A DNA stretch of 64,000 bases, taken from assembly GCF_004798865.1 (NCBI RefSeq), contig NW_025335268.1, positions 30,102,731 to 30,166,730 on the forward strand, in the 5' to 3' direction. Positions 37,401-52,400 of this stretch are shown in pieces. The position numbers and the translations under genes were made by a program. The notes under the pieces are model-generated. The model searched no databases. It saw nothing but the letters and a program-made list of their open reading frames with translations, and was not told the DNA's origin. The DNA is from Varanus komodoensis (lineage: Eukaryota > Chordata > Lepidosauria > Squamata > Varanidae). How positions within the stretch are numbered: position 1 is the stretch's first letter; every line of letters starts with the position of its first letter.

Positions 37401-40400
37401 TTTTTCTGAAATTTTCCTGATATTTTAATACCTCAGTAAATGTTGTGTACATCCCAACTGATGTACAAGCAGTCTGCTGTGGTCTATTTAGCATATAAGG
37501 AGGAAGTCGCTACCAAAGCTATGAAGCAATCACTGTTTTTCAATGTTAAAGGTTTTTTTCCATTTTATACATTATCCTGTAACAAGTACTCTTTCAAAAG
37601 AAAATTATGATGGTGCCCTTAATCAGAATCTCCCTACAAAAAGAATTACAATGCTAAGCTTGACTTACTGTTGGAATAAATGGTTCATCTGGGGCACAGT
37701 GATAATTCTGTAGCAATGCATGCAGTTGCAGAGAATTGAGTTTAAAGCAGGTACTGTTAATACTTGGAATGTCTTCAGGTGAATATTTATCCATAGTAAG
37801 TAATGTAGTTGCCTGAAAAAAGCAAATTCATCTATTAGCAGAACCCAAAGTTCCAGGCATGCACCCAAAGTAGGATCTAATCTTGCAACCCTATCTAGAA
37901 CAGGTTGCCAGCATGTTCATGCATCAGTATAACTCCTAACCAATAACATCTCTGTTCAGAATTAATTTCATTTTCTTTACCCTCAGCATGCCCATTACTG
38001 ACTAAATATTAACATTTCCAAGCCTCCCCCCACAATATGATGGAAGGAAGATATAAAGGTGAAAACACACTCACTATTCTTGGATGATCAACCTAGTTGT
38101 TTCATGAAGTTGTCAAAAAGCATACAGGGAAAACCAAACCTTGTGGGATACTATAGGTCAAAGACCAAGTACAAGTCCCCAGACACCATCTTCTTTAATT
38201 TACCCATATGAAGGGTTGGAGTCAGTGTTCTCCCTCACCCTATCACAGTCTCCCAGCAAGGCAAACCAGAAGGACCGCATGGGTGATGTTTCTGAAACGG
38301 AACCAAATTGGGAAGCACTCTTCTGCCTAGCTCCCAAAGTTCATCCCTAGGACAATGCACTTTTATACTGCTCCATCCTGGTGACTGGGGATGCCTGGCT
38401 CCATTTCCATTGCTACATTACAGTACAGAGAAACCTTGCAGGGCCATGCAAGCCTATACTTATTTTTCCACTAACACCAATACTCACTTGTACTATCCTA
38501 CTGAGGTGACAATCAGCAGCCAGCTCCAAGCCCTGTTTTTCTGCCCAGGCTTCAATATGCCCCAGCTGCTGGCGGATGATAGCTCCCCAGTAATGTGAAC
38601 ACAAGCCTGAATCTGGATCAGTAACCAATCTGTTAAAAAGCCACATGTTGATAAAATGAAACAGCTGGGAGAAGAGCTGTATGGTCAGTGCAGCATTCAC
38701 TCTACAACGTCGTAACAGGGACATGGCTCCAGTTAGTGTATGCAAGACATCATCTACAAGGAAAGAAAAGTTATATATATTTTACTTCTATATATCCATA
38801 TATATAGAAAATACACTCAACATTAAATATTGAAATATAAAAGGAAAACTTTATAATTCAAATATACATTCTAACTATTTTTACTGACATACTCCCCCTT
38901 ATTTGAATAAAAATATTTATATCTAACACTTTTCACATCTTTTATTCTACCTGTTCTCAAGATATAAGAAAAAGGGGGAAATAATAAATATTCATCTTTG
39001 AATTATTATATAATGCTGTATATTATCATCATCAATATGAAATCCCCTACCTCAATCTGATATATCTACTGTGTAAATACTGTGTAACTTATTCTCCAGC
39101 TTCCTTCCTGGCAATATTCAAACACAGAAGTTTCTTTTTCTGCTTACAAATTAATTTTGCTGCCCACAAACTTGATAATATATTCAAAGCCACATGTCTC
39201 CATCTTTTTGTTTGCAATGAAACAAAGTATGGTTAATGGGTTTAATATCAATTCATTATTAAACTGAATTAGTACTTCCCAATATATTTGTATTGATATT
39301 GTCACTAAATAGGAGGAAAGGAGAAGTGACATCTCCCAACACTTGGATGAACCTCCATCCCTGTCTCCCTCTCTCTGCGTGCACGTGCATGTGCGTGTGC
39401 GTGTGTGTGTGTAGGACTGTCTGTGTACATGTGTGCACACACGTGTCTATAAATAAAATGTGTGTATGTTTTAATTTCAACAAATCTAGTTCCTAAGTTT
39501 TGTAATTTTTTTTCTCAGACCCTTCTCTTCTCTATTTTTTATTCCTGTATTTTAATCCAGGATTTATTTAGTTAGTTCATTTCCATGTATATTTCAGCAA
39601 TTAATGAATTGCTGATCAAACCATTACACTCATATATCACTAAATTTTCAAACAAAGATCTTGGTCTCTTCCTCTAAGTCACAAGTTACATTGATCATCA
39701 GGCAGGTTATTTGTAGATATTGAAAAACAGGAGTCTACATGCAACATAATTGTATCTTGATATGAAAAAATATATTATGAATAAAATCCTGCAACTTAAA
39801 CTATATCATTCTGATAATTCTAGGGCTCTCACAGCACAATCTCTGCCTGTTTATTCAGCGTCCAATGAGCCTTATTCTCAAATAATTGAACTCAGAATAG
39901 AATCTTGATAATCCTACCCTCAGTGGCTCTTGACATGATACAACTGAAACAAACGAACAAGGATTTAATCTGCTATTTGGCTAACACATTATATATCCTA
40001 TTTGAAAATGGGAACTACTAAAACGGTACACAATAAAAAAAATCAAGTGAGCAGTGTTGTACCAATCAAATATTGAAGGTTCTTTTAAAAAATCAGATCA
40101 TGTCTTTATTGACTTTGTTAAAAATGCTCAACATACTGAGATATTAAAGAGACATTTTTGAGTGTTGTCCATGAAAACAGAAGGAAATTTCAGGGCTCAT
40201 GGTTTATAGGAAAAGTAGGCAATGTAGTTCCCATGGGCTGTCCATGGAGGTGTCCTGGCCCTTCTACCTTTTTTTAAAAAAGAAAAACTTCCTTTTCTTT
40301 CTGGCAGGAGGGACTGCTGGGAAATAGGGTTCTGCTGGTTCTGAAAACCACGAATTTAAAGGAGTTGTTCAGGGTCCTGGTGCTCAGACCCTTCCCTTGC

Positions 40401-43400
40401 ATTGCCCTCAGTGTTTGGGGAAAGAAGTCATGCCTCCCAAAGCAGCAATTTTTTAGTGATATCCAGAACACTTTGTCCAATTGTCAAATATGTCCATGGT
40501 CCCAAAATACTGGACCTCGGCAACATCTGGCTACAGGATTCAAAGTGAGTTGCACATTTCACAATTTAAGAATTCGAGTTTTAGCAACATTATTTAAGTC
40601 ATGGAGATTTGTACAAAATATACCTTTTATCACAGGTTACATATACTTCTCACTCATGTTACAAGGTATAATATATTAAATTACAAATGCAATATCATAA
40701 AATTATAAATTAAAATTAAGCATAAAGCATGATTAAAACTGTGCTATGTTCTAACACCAGCTCAGCTTTCATCTCACAGAGCATCCCCTAATAACATGCA
40801 ATGTGCCTTATTGTAATGCAAGCCCACAGCATGGTTCCTCACAATATACAATCTATCCCACCATACTTCTCCCACCGTGACAACAGGATTTATGCTTGTT
40901 AAAGATGTTATCAATGATCTAACCTATTTTGGGTCTTTGAGGATTATTTTCTTCTGGATCATCAAGAAATGCAGGCATGTAGTTATTAAGCTCTGACTGA
41001 AGACAATGAACCAGATATCTGAAAAACAAGTTTTGGGAAATAGTAAGGCTCTCACTCATTTCAAGATGGATTAGCTTAATATCTGAAGGTTAAAAGCAAA
41101 TGAATAATTTTCACATTAAGGCATGCAGTCCTAGAAATTGCAGATTAAAATATATCAGTTGAATTCTATGAATCCCTGTTTCAGAATAAGTCCCACTAAA
41201 TTTGATGGAAATTACTTCCAAGTATGTGAAAATATTCTATTAAAACAACCTTGTTTAACCCTATCAAAAGCTTGCTTAGACAAAACACTTTTCTCTTGAC
41301 AGATGTCAAAAGGAATTACTTAGAAAAGGTAGGGAGGTCCAGATATTCCAGTGCAGAAAAGGTGAAAGGAGATGAGAACAGTGAGGGAAATCTTACAAGC
41401 CAGAGGATCACAGCCAAAAGGAGGCCATGTAGATTCCATCCCCTTGTGGCTTTGCTTTGGTCTTAACAACTTGCTATTTGACAGCTGTCAAGCAAAAGGC
41501 TAAGTAATACATCACCTATCTGCAGCCTTGCTTTGTCAGTGTCCATGGATGTTGCTTCCTGAGCACTGACAAGAGACACCAGGTTATTTACTAGGCAGAG
41601 TTTCACATTTCAGATAATCAGAGCTGTGTATTCACATAGCTTCCATCTATCTATTTTGTTATAAAAAACATTTGTGCACATTTCTGGGATCTAAACACAT
41701 AATAAAAGAAAGTGACACCCACTCAATCTCCTGCTTGAGCATTCAGGGGGAGGGGATGCTATCATGAAAAATTTCTGAAAGGGGGGAAAAAAAAGGAAAA
41801 AAAAAGGAAAAAGAATAGCAGCTGTGACCAAAAATGGGTCACAATTAGAGTGGAGAAAAGAGAGGGGAAGCGTTCAGTTGCCAAGTCTTCTGCAATACCA
41901 GCAGTACCTAGTAGGAAAGAAGTGGGGCCAACCCCTGGTGAGTTTGATCATCTGGTCTGGCACACCATCACTTGTTTCATGAACCCACACACTGTAGTTT
42001 ATTCACAGAATCGATTGCCATGTTATGTGAACTCCACCTATGTATATTTCTACCTCAAAATGGAGAAATTAAACTTTAAACAAACAAACACAGAAACTGA
42101 TTATCTTACTTGAACGCCATCTGAACAAGGTGTGCCAAAACATCTTGTGCATCTAATGTGATTCTGCTAAGGTCTCGATCCTGCTTAATGAAATTTAGCA
42201 ACTCGGATGCATTTGCCATCCAGAAAGCAAGTGCCCCAGCAATATTCTTCTGTTTCTGCAAATATTAAACAAGGAGAGGTGTAAACATGAATAAGTCCCC
42301 TTCTAATTATCCAACTTGCATTCATTGTCAAAAGGCTCTGTTTAGATAGACCAGTACCTCCTCCAGGTACATGACTCAGATACCAGATATTTGCAAAGTT
42401 TATATGAAACCACAAACAATATACTGGATATGTTGTAACAGCTTCAAATCAAATGTTTCTTTAATTAAGCATCATTAAATAACCCAAATGCTATTAGTGA
42501 AATGGAGTTAGCATGTTGTCATGAAATGCTGGAAGCTCAGGTATTTGCATTATCTGGTAATCTGTATACGCGTGAGCACATGTTCACTAATGCCCACTGT
42601 CACCCAGATGCTATTAGTCACTTGACTTTGACACCAAGCGACTCAGTACCAAGTACTGATCTATCTCACCATTTCCCGACCACAAATGCTAGGCCAGGCA
42701 ACCTCAGATGAGATCCAAAGAACAGAACCACAGACAAAACAAAACAAAAAAAGGGAAGAAAAAGAACTTTTGTCATTATGTCTTCATACTGAAGTGCATA
42801 AAGCAGAAATTATGGAATGCTGATAGGTTGCGCAGTCAAAAAAGGATTTTAGTACAGCATGTTCCAGCTGCCAAATGAGTGTTATGTTCAATCCAGCTGT
42901 AGAAATATTGTATTTTTACATGGAAGCAGCATGAGAAACTGAGCTAAGCCAACACAGCTAGGATCAGTTCCCAGCAATATATCCTACCTGATCAACCTGG
43001 TCTACCTCCTGGAGAAAAACGAACGAAGGAAATCAAACAGAAGAAAGAAACTTGTGAACAATCATGGTAGTTTTAGAAATAAAACACTAAATATGAAGGC
43101 ACAAGACGTATGCTCAGCCACATTAAAACATTTCACCAGGGGATGTAACACAACTGAGAAAACGTTTGTTTTAAACTGTGGTGGCTGTAGGAATGGGTTA
43201 TTCTGGAGGAAACCCAGGCTTTTCCTCCACCCAAACTATGTAGGAACATTAACACCAACAGCACAATTCCACACAGAACACTGTCCAGATCTGCCCACAG
43301 AAGCCAGTAGAATCTTCTTTCCTGAAAAGTGAATTTTGCACTTGACTGAGGTACATACCCTCTTATTATCTACATTAATAAAAAATAAATTATGGTATTG

Positions 43401-46400
43401 AATTTAACATCATTGAAATACAGTCAGAATCATGTTCATATGAGTACCTATTAAAAAACAATATGAAGCCTTAGCCATACTTTAAAAGGAATATGTTTGT
43501 GTACTTATTTCCTTCCCACTGGCATTTGAAGAAGCTGCAGTGTTCTCAAGTATAGAATGCTACAGTATCTATTTATTCTTTTATTGATGGTCTTACATCC
43601 AATATTGTACCATAGTATCTGTTCATACCATGAAGCGACTTTACTAAGTCTGGATATATGCCCAACCCCACAACACACACACACACACACACACACACAA
43701 TGCCATCTGCCCTGATTACATCATATTAAAGTCAGATTTTTTTTGCATACTTATTGAGACATGTACTACCTATAGAAGGGTAGATTAAAAACAAGTCTGA
43801 ACATTGTATTTAATGAATACCTAGGAAAGTCCCTGCAAATGTATTGACTATTGACCTTACTATCTGAAATTCTATATTTAAGCCTATATTGAATTAAAGT
43901 GTTGCTTGTTTTGGGTTTTGTTTTGGTAAACTATTCCAGGAATGTGACTGAAGCACAATATAAAAATACCAATAATGAAATAGTTATTTTAGTTTAACGC
44001 CATGAGTATAATTAACATTCTGACAAATAGTTTAATAGGGTGTAAGGAAGCTTCCTATAATAACTGGGCATATTTCATAATTCTAGATACTTTAAATATG
44101 GAGAACTGTGGGCAAACCTTCATTTGTCCCCTAACCAAGCGCAGGAACTTCTCTATCCATTGTTGCCTGCTAGTTGTCCATGTCCTCAAACACAATTTGT
44201 TTTAAAAAATGGGTCAAAGATATCCATTAATTGGTTAGGAATCTGTGGGAGCAAATGCCAAAATGACCCCTTGATTTTTCCATCTAGATCAGGAGTCTTC
44301 GAATAGTCTCAAGAGCCATATTCCAGAGGTGATTCTGGCAATTTTTGAAAGGGTAAGATCAACCATGATGGGGAAGATCAAACTATGCTGCACATTTTTT
44401 AATAAATCTACTTTCTATATATTCTTTACAAAATTCCAAAAGCAATTCAGCTCAATTGCACAGTGGACACTCAAGCAAACATGGAACACACATACATGCA
44501 TGCCCCACCACCGCTATCCTGGTTAAATCAAAACTGTTCCAAAGCAAAACTTATGGCAGCTGAGAGAGTAAGAAGAGCTGGGCTGGGCAGGGTGCTGGAC
44601 AGAAGAGAAAGGACAAGAAGTGATCTGACGAGTGCTACTTTTGACTGTCCTGCATGAATATCTGGCTACATCCAGAAAGATGCAAAGGTCCCATGAGGAT
44701 GCAAAAGAAACAAGAAAAAAAGCCACAGACTGAGTTCCAGGTAGGTAAAGAATGTTTAAAGGGGAAAATCTGAAGCATCTCTAGTTTGCAATAGTGAAGG
44801 AAGAGCAAAGTTTCAGATGCTGTAACTGGGTGGTAACATTACCAAAAGGATAGGTTGACCTGGAAAAGCATCAGTGGCATGTGCCATGCCTGATTAAGAA
44901 TGTGGCCAGAAGCTGCCTTCCCCAAACTAGATCTATTTGTTCCTCCAATATCCAAAAGTTTGGAATGAGCAAAACTGATTTTATGCCCTAAGGGAATAGT
45001 AAATTGATACAATTCCTGCAATTCTAGAAGATACTGTGAGATTTCTTAGATACATGCAAAACTTACAATATAAAAACATCAGCAAGATGATTCATGTTAT
45101 TAAAATATGAATAGTTATGTTCTACCCATAATGGCTCAAAATGTCAATTTGCAAGTTAAGTAATAATGGAGACAAAAGCAATGTTTTCTGACTCCTCCTT
45201 GTAAAACAAGTTGGTTAGGCAGTTGATCATGAGCTATTAATTCTGAGGCTAGCCTTTTCCTGCCTGTCCTACAACCTAGTAGGAGAGTAGGTTGGTTCTT
45301 CTCAAAATTTTTCCTAGAAGTAACTTGCATAAAAGATGGCTGGAGGAAACCAATATGCAAAATGCCTGTTAAGAAAAGTTGGGAGACTCTGCCGCAAAAT
45401 AGAATGAAGAGGGAGTTGTCTGGATTAATCTGGGCCTTCACAGATTAGTTCTCATCTCAGTTTTATTTAAAATGGTGTATTAGTCAATATTACTCATTGT
45501 TGGTTTAATTTCTTGTAAACAGCTCAGTCTATGGGAATGGGGCAGTGGACAGATGGATAGATGCAGTTTAACTATTCCAGTAAGTGTGAGGGAATTCCCA
45601 TGTAGGCAAGGCTCTATTGGCTTCTATGGGGCAGCTCCACAGCTTATTCAACAAGCATGTACTGTGCAGAATTGCATTCCCAATCTGTAGAGCTATTAAG
45701 GTAACAAGGAGACATGTAAACACATAAACAGGACAATTTAAAATAAAATAAAAGTGGAACATTGATTGCTTTTATACACAGGTATGTTGTTTTGACAAAT
45801 TTTAAAAGAAAAAATATTTCTTCCACACAGAACATCCAAAATAGAAGAATGTACAAACTATGGTACTAATTTACAGTTAAGGCCTGTCTTTATGGCTATT
45901 GCTAACGGTCTTTCAAAGGAGATAATGACCTGGTTTGCATGACTGTCACAGTGCACTATGGTTTATCTAATAAGCCATGGTGGATTCTGGTGCATGCTGG
46001 CAGCCATTGTGAATATTCAGACCATGGCAGTTGTCACTGCAGATTACTGTAAAATCAAAACTCAGCACATAATGGATTGTCACTATGGTTAACAAACCAA
46101 CCAAAATCCAAAAAAATAACCCACAAGTTGTATGTAGTTTGTTGACCATGGCAACAGGCCACCTTAGCTATGTTTGGATGTCATAATAAGCCACAGCTTG
46201 AATATTTAAATGTACACACTGTAACCAGTCCACCCTGGCTTAAATAAGCCACAGTGGATTGTGGCAATTGTGTGAACAGGCCCAATGGGTTAGATCTAGC
46301 ATGTCTTTTTCATAAATGAAATGGTTGCTTCTGGTTTTGAAAAGGACTGAGATCTAGCAGAGGCTCCTGCTGGAGCAGAGGTAAGCAACCTTGTGCTTTC

Positions 46401-49400
46401 CTATAACCCCATCTGCCCCAGCTAGTAGGAGTTGTAGTCCAAACAACTGGAGCGCTCTCTTTATCCCTGTGTTGAAGAAATGAAACAGCAGCCATTCTTA
46501 AGTTTTCCCACTCCAGTCCTCACATCATTCCCAAGAGTCCCTCTCGAACAGCTTTCAAGGAGAAAGGAGGACTCAATACTCCAGAAGGGTATCCTGTGAG
46601 CAGTGTTCCACTCATGGGAACTCACTGGGATCCTACACAATAAAAAGAACTTAAACTAGAAAACCTCTTCAAGTTCCTAATAGTAAAATCCAGTTTGTGT
46701 TGATAATAAATGTTTGTGTGAAACAAAAAAACTGAACTGGAAGCTTATACCAGCAAAATATTTCAATACTAATATGTACACATTATCCAATCCTTGATGA
46801 CCTGAATGTAGTACTCATCATCCCATAACAATGCAGTGTTACACAAAGAATACCTTATTCAATACAAATATTATAGATAGTTTCTAGGTTTATTTACTAG
46901 AGAATCTTGAATATTTCTTTGCTGCAACTGAAGAGTTATTTCATACAATATTACAAATTGCGCTATGTCCAATCTCACACAGGTTATGTATGAATGCTAC
47001 CATAGTTGACACGTAAAACAATCCTGAAAAAGCAAATTCTTTCTGTAAAAAGTAATTTTATGAAAATATAATCATTTAATCTCTGATTATGTCTCTTAAG
47101 ACAGAAACTCACCTGTATAACTCCTTCCATCATGCTCACCATCTTGTTTACTATTGCAATGACTTTGTGAGTACGTTCAGCAGGACTGATGTCAGGTCTA
47201 TACTGGCTTGATAATACATACCGACATGTCATGTACAAAACGTAAGTCGGGGACAACTTAAAATGAACAGTTGAACTATTGGTGTAATTTATAATGGCAG
47301 ACAAAAAGGCATCTTCAGCTGCAGAAACAGAAAACATTGGTAAACCAATATGAGATGAGTGAAGCTAATTCTCAATTCCTACCTACAAGATCGTAAGTGT
47401 AGAGATCACATTGAGATAGTGATGAAAAGGGAGATGCAAGGTATTATGCAAACAAGGGAGATTATCAGGGAGATATATAATTAGACATGGAGTACATATA
47501 TGATCTTTTTAAAATTTCATGGGAAATGGATTAGGGAAGCATATAGACAAGGAAGAATGGGGAAGAATATGGGATGAGAGAATATTTAAAAGTATGTCAA
47601 TTAGAATTAAGGAAAACTTTTATAAATTAGTATGGAAATGGTACATGACAGCAGTGAAATTATTTAATAAATATTCTGATTTATGTTGGAGATGTGGACA
47701 AGAAATGTGTACCTATTTCCAAATGTGGTGGAGTTGTGAAAATATTACGACATTTTGGATAATATTTTTAAGAAGATTAGCAAGATATTGAACTTAAAAA
47801 CTGAAGCACTGTTGTTCATATTTTGTGAAAAGAAATGGAATACTAAAGAATTAATACATTTGGCGGCGGCAGCAAAACTGGTAATAGCAAACAAATGGAA
47901 GGAAAAATTGGATGTTCAGCTAATTGAATGGTATAAAGAAGTTTGGACTAATAAAGAAGAATGATTGTGGCAATATATGGGGTTTGTTTATTGAATATGC
48001 ATTAATAAAAGGGGAGAGTAGTAAACCTTCAATTGATATAATGCAATTTTGGATGCAAGTGGGTATTCCTAAAAGAGTAGAAAAATGAAGGGGGAAAACA
48101 GTATTGTATACCCTGGCCCAGTGGAGGGGTGCACTAAGTGTGATTTTTATTTTTTTATTTTGTTGTTGTTCTTATCTTGTGTGTATGTGTGTTTAGTGAA
48201 GTTTGTGCTGTTTCCTTTTCTTATATCATTTTTTGTAATTGTACTCCTTTAAAAATAAAATCCTACTACAAGAATATGAAGCCTTTATGGCATGACTTGA
48301 GGGAAAAAAACAACAATAGGCTAAATGATTCATTCCTACTCTCCATACTATCAGATTTTACACATTACGTGAGTGAGAATTTTATAAGGGAAAGTTAAAG
48401 ATAATTAAATAATAATTAATTGTAACAACTATACCCAGGTGACTGCCTTTCAAGATAAAGGTAGCGAGATGCAAAAATTGCATCTTGGCCCTCCTCTGGG
48501 AACCCTCCATGAAAGACATTAGGAGGCAAAGTAACCAGAGGAGGGCTTCCTCTGCGGTGGCGCCCTGCCTGTGGAATGCGCTCTCCAGAGAGGTCATTAT
48601 TTGTTTTTCGGCACCAGGCTAAGACCTTTTTATTTCAACAATATTTTAATAACTTTTAATATTAGCTATATAGGTTTTAATCTGCAGCCAGGGTGGATCT
48701 GGATTTTATTTGTATTATGTTTTATTCTATTCTTATTATTTATGTAAGCCATCCTGAGGCTCTGCAAAAGGACAGCATACAAATATTCTAAATAAATAAA
48801 TAAATAAATAAATGTAATACACCAGATCCTAAGAGCACTTAAAAGCATATGAGAAGTGATATGGGTTTAGGCAACATAAAAATTCATCATGACTAGTTAC
48901 CTACAACGGCTTGTTGTGTCATGTGAACCCAATCAGTAACTGGCCTAAGGTCTCTCTGTGTGCTTCAGGATGAATAGGAATTCAAACCTGGGTCCTAGTT
49001 GGATATTTTAACCACTAGAGAATATTAGCTCTCTATTTCACTAGCACTTTCTAGCAGGTGAAGAAATCAAGTGGATGAAGATGGGCATGAGTGAAGTCTC
49101 TTGTGGTCTTTATGCCAATTGCTGACTGACCATCAGTCCCTTTTGCGATGAATCTTATACCCTTTGGAGACATCCAATGATGAAAGTGGTCAAAAGCAGA
49201 CATGGTTATTTACTATTAGATTTATATTCCCCTTTCTTCATACAACAAGCTCCAAGTGACTTATATTCTCCTCTTCCTGCTCTCAATCTTATCCCCACAA
49301 CAACAACCCTTTTAGGCAGAGTCTGTGAGAGTCTGTGACTGGCCCAAGTCAACTAGTTGGCTCCATGGCCAAGCCGGGACTAAAACCCAAACTGCCTGAG

Positions 49401-52400
49401 TTCCAGTGTTGCACTCTTATACTTCACTGGCTCTCTGAGCACACGACAACCCTGAGTACTGCCCTCAAAACCAGGCTTGCTGCCTTTCATCTGGAGTTCA
49501 AGCCACTTCAAATATCATGGTCCTAAAGCTATACAACAAAAGCACAGGGCAACTTGTTTTTGAAAACTGAACTGGATCTGAAGAAGTGCTAATGTTCAGT
49601 CTCAAGGGCAAAACAAATGTTTTAAAAACTGACATTATACCCCATTAGATATACATTCAGACATTTGCCACTGTTCGTCAAACGTAAAAAGTACCAGAGC
49701 ATAGATCAATTTCTCAGGTATTTCTTTTTGGGGCCAAGTGCTAGACCCTGCCTTGAACACAAAACTGCAGTTTCCAATGGAACAGGCAAACTTTAAACAA
49801 TGTCACATTTTATTCTTGGTGGTTCAGGCCAGTTGGAAGAGAAACATGTGGCAAAGAACAGTCAACTAAGGCTGGAAGTAGTCTTTGGCACTTCATGAAT
49901 GCTGGTATCCACTAAGTTCTAAATTCTTAAAATTGGTACAACAGATTTGCTATAATTATTGTAGCCACTAGAAGAGCCTAAAAATGCTGACCTCTCACCA
50001 TATGACCCATACTCCCTTCAAATCCTTCACAGTGTGGCATAACAATCACATCAAAATTGCAGGGCGAATAATCTGGGCAAACAAATTCATCCTTCTAGTT
50101 GTTCACACTTTAATCACACACTTGATTAAAGTGGGTAACTTAAGTGGAATTTAATTAGCCCTACCTAGCAATACTAGATCTGCTTCAGCAGCACCCATGT
50201 CTGACCTGCTACAACATCTTCCCTCAACAAACGTGTGTGTGTGTAAGATGACATCTATGTTCCAAATTCAGAGCCTGAGCTACACATTCCACCAAGGCAA
50301 CGGAAGGCATCACTTAAAACAGTTCCTCACCTTTAGACCTATGTTTCCTCCTACTTCAGCAGGAAAGTATGTTTGGAGTTCTCTAGATTCCAGTTTGTTT
50401 TTCCAGGTGCTATGTTTGATTTTCATTCCAGAAACTGAAAACATGGTCAGGAAAACAGCCTATTCTACCTCCTCTGACACTGTGATTTCACCTTTTCAAA
50501 AAGAAACACTGACACTTATCTCTGTTGTCCTAAATATAACTGGGAACATGTGAGAAACTTGCTTCGATGTCTTTTTAACACAATTTATCCAGATTGCACC
50601 TTCCAACTCAAACACAGCCTTGGATGCAGTCTGCAGGTGAAGTGCATAAATTTTCAGGCTTACAGTGTGATTCACTAACAAAATGAAGGACATTAAACAG
50701 CATGTACAAATTGGAAAAATGTACATAAAATGGTATACTTTGAAAAAATGCATGCAAATATGCTTTAATCAATGGGAGAAGAATATGTACATTACAAATA
50801 TATGCACAACTCAAGTGTACTTCTGGAAAATGTACACTAAAATACAGAAAAAGAAAAAACAAAGCTAATACTTGATATAGACTTGGATTAAAATAAATTT
50901 CAAGATTTTGGCTTACTTTAGCAACCTCACATTTTGCTGATTTAAAGGTAAAGATTTCCCCTTGACGTTAAGTCCAGTCATGTCTGACTCTAGGGGGCGC
51001 TGCTCATCTCTGTTTCCTAACCGAGGGAGCCAGCGTTTGTCCACAGTCTCTGTGGTCATGTGGCCAACATGACTAAACACCGAAGTGCACGAAACGCTGT
51101 TACCTTCCCACCAAAGTGGTACCTTTTTTACCTACTTGCATTTGCATGCTTTCGAACTGCAAGGTTGGCAGGAGCTGGGACGGAGCAACAGGAACTCACC
51201 CCATTGTGCAGATTCGAACTGGCGACCTTTCAATCAACCAGCCCAGCAGCACAGCAGTTTAAACCACTGCGCCACCTGCATCTGCACACTCCTGCATATG
51301 ACACATTCCACTCACTACAAATGTATATGTAATATATATGGAGGCTAAAACTGGATCAACCCCCCCCAGTTGTTACTTGCAGTATTTGTAGTTTGTAGTC
51401 AGTATCAAGGTGTCAGGTTCAGCCTGTTGAAACCTACAAGATGCTGCTGGCAAGGGAAGAGTGGCTTGCTTTAAGTGAAAAATTCAAATTATCTGGCAGT
51501 GGCTCCTGGAACACTTGGAGGATTGGATATACATGAAGGAAGCTTGTTTTTTTCAGTGCAATTTATTTTCGTTGATACTTTTATCTATAATTTCTAAAAT
51601 AAATCTCTACCAGAAATAGAGCTAGAAAGCAGGAGGAAACACTTTGGAAAAGGGGATAGCATTTATAGCCATAACACTGAACAGTGTTTACTCTTTGAAG
51701 TATTTTATTAGTTTTTGTAAGGCATGTTAGATTGTGGCTGAAGGGAAAATATGACATATACTTTTCAACAACTTCTTTATTTCAAGTATCCATCATATCA
51801 GATAAAGCTTATGATGATGAAGATTATTATTTGCTTTTATACCCGGGCAGATTTTGGTTGAAATTATTATACTTACAGCTTTCCCTGAACTCAATGCTTG
51901 CAGGCAATATCAATTCAGGTCCATGTGCATCTTGAGGTCTACAGACAGAAAACAAATCTTCAAAAGTCCCATTCCAAGAGTAAAAATTAATTCCACTTCC
52001 AAAAGATACACATTTCTGCAAAGGCTCTGCTTTTGAAATTATATGCATTTTTGTTCATGACGACTGAAAAATAAAGCACTGGAAAAATGCAGTGCTTCTC
52101 CTCAATTCTTGTTTAATTCGCTCTCAAGTTAATTTACCACTACCACTAACAAAAGCGATCACAGTACAAACTTGAACTGAAAGTCTGCAATATTAATGAA
52201 TTTTCAGAACACAACATACTGCTCTAGGCAACCTAACAGCTACTGCAAATAGCTCATGTTACTTTGAACAAACATGGTTATACCAAAACAGAATTAGAGG
52301 TTACTTTATCAGTCTTATGTTAAAATCTACAAATGTTATACAACATAATAAAGAAAAACCTTTTAAAACATTTACCCTATTTTTATGAGACCTAGAGTGC

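Larger units (their letters stand above)
42256..47112. other. AFDN: AFDN 4.9 kb intron with microexon
   Basis: The intron holds the 21-nt microexon (42988-43008), an AC microsatellite (43671-43699), an inverted-repeat DNA element (45926-46283) and an eroded palindromic element (46378-46450). Stretches 43750-45900 and 46460-47100 look unique. Confidence 0.82.
47319..51876. other. AFDN: AFDN 4.6 kb intron dense in retroelements
   Basis: Within this intron lie a 5'-truncated L1 (47391-48265), an L2/CR1-type 3' end (48476-48811), two minus-strand MIR-like SINEs (48915-49033 and 49212-49437) and a Sauria SINE (50944-51279). The stretch 49440-50940 is unassigned. Confidence 0.85.

Noticed and set aside
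51211-51274. Possible tRNA gene from box A and box B
   Set aside because: The boxes belong to the head of a Sauria SINE with its body and BovB-like tail; no tRNA cloverleaf is preserved as a whole.
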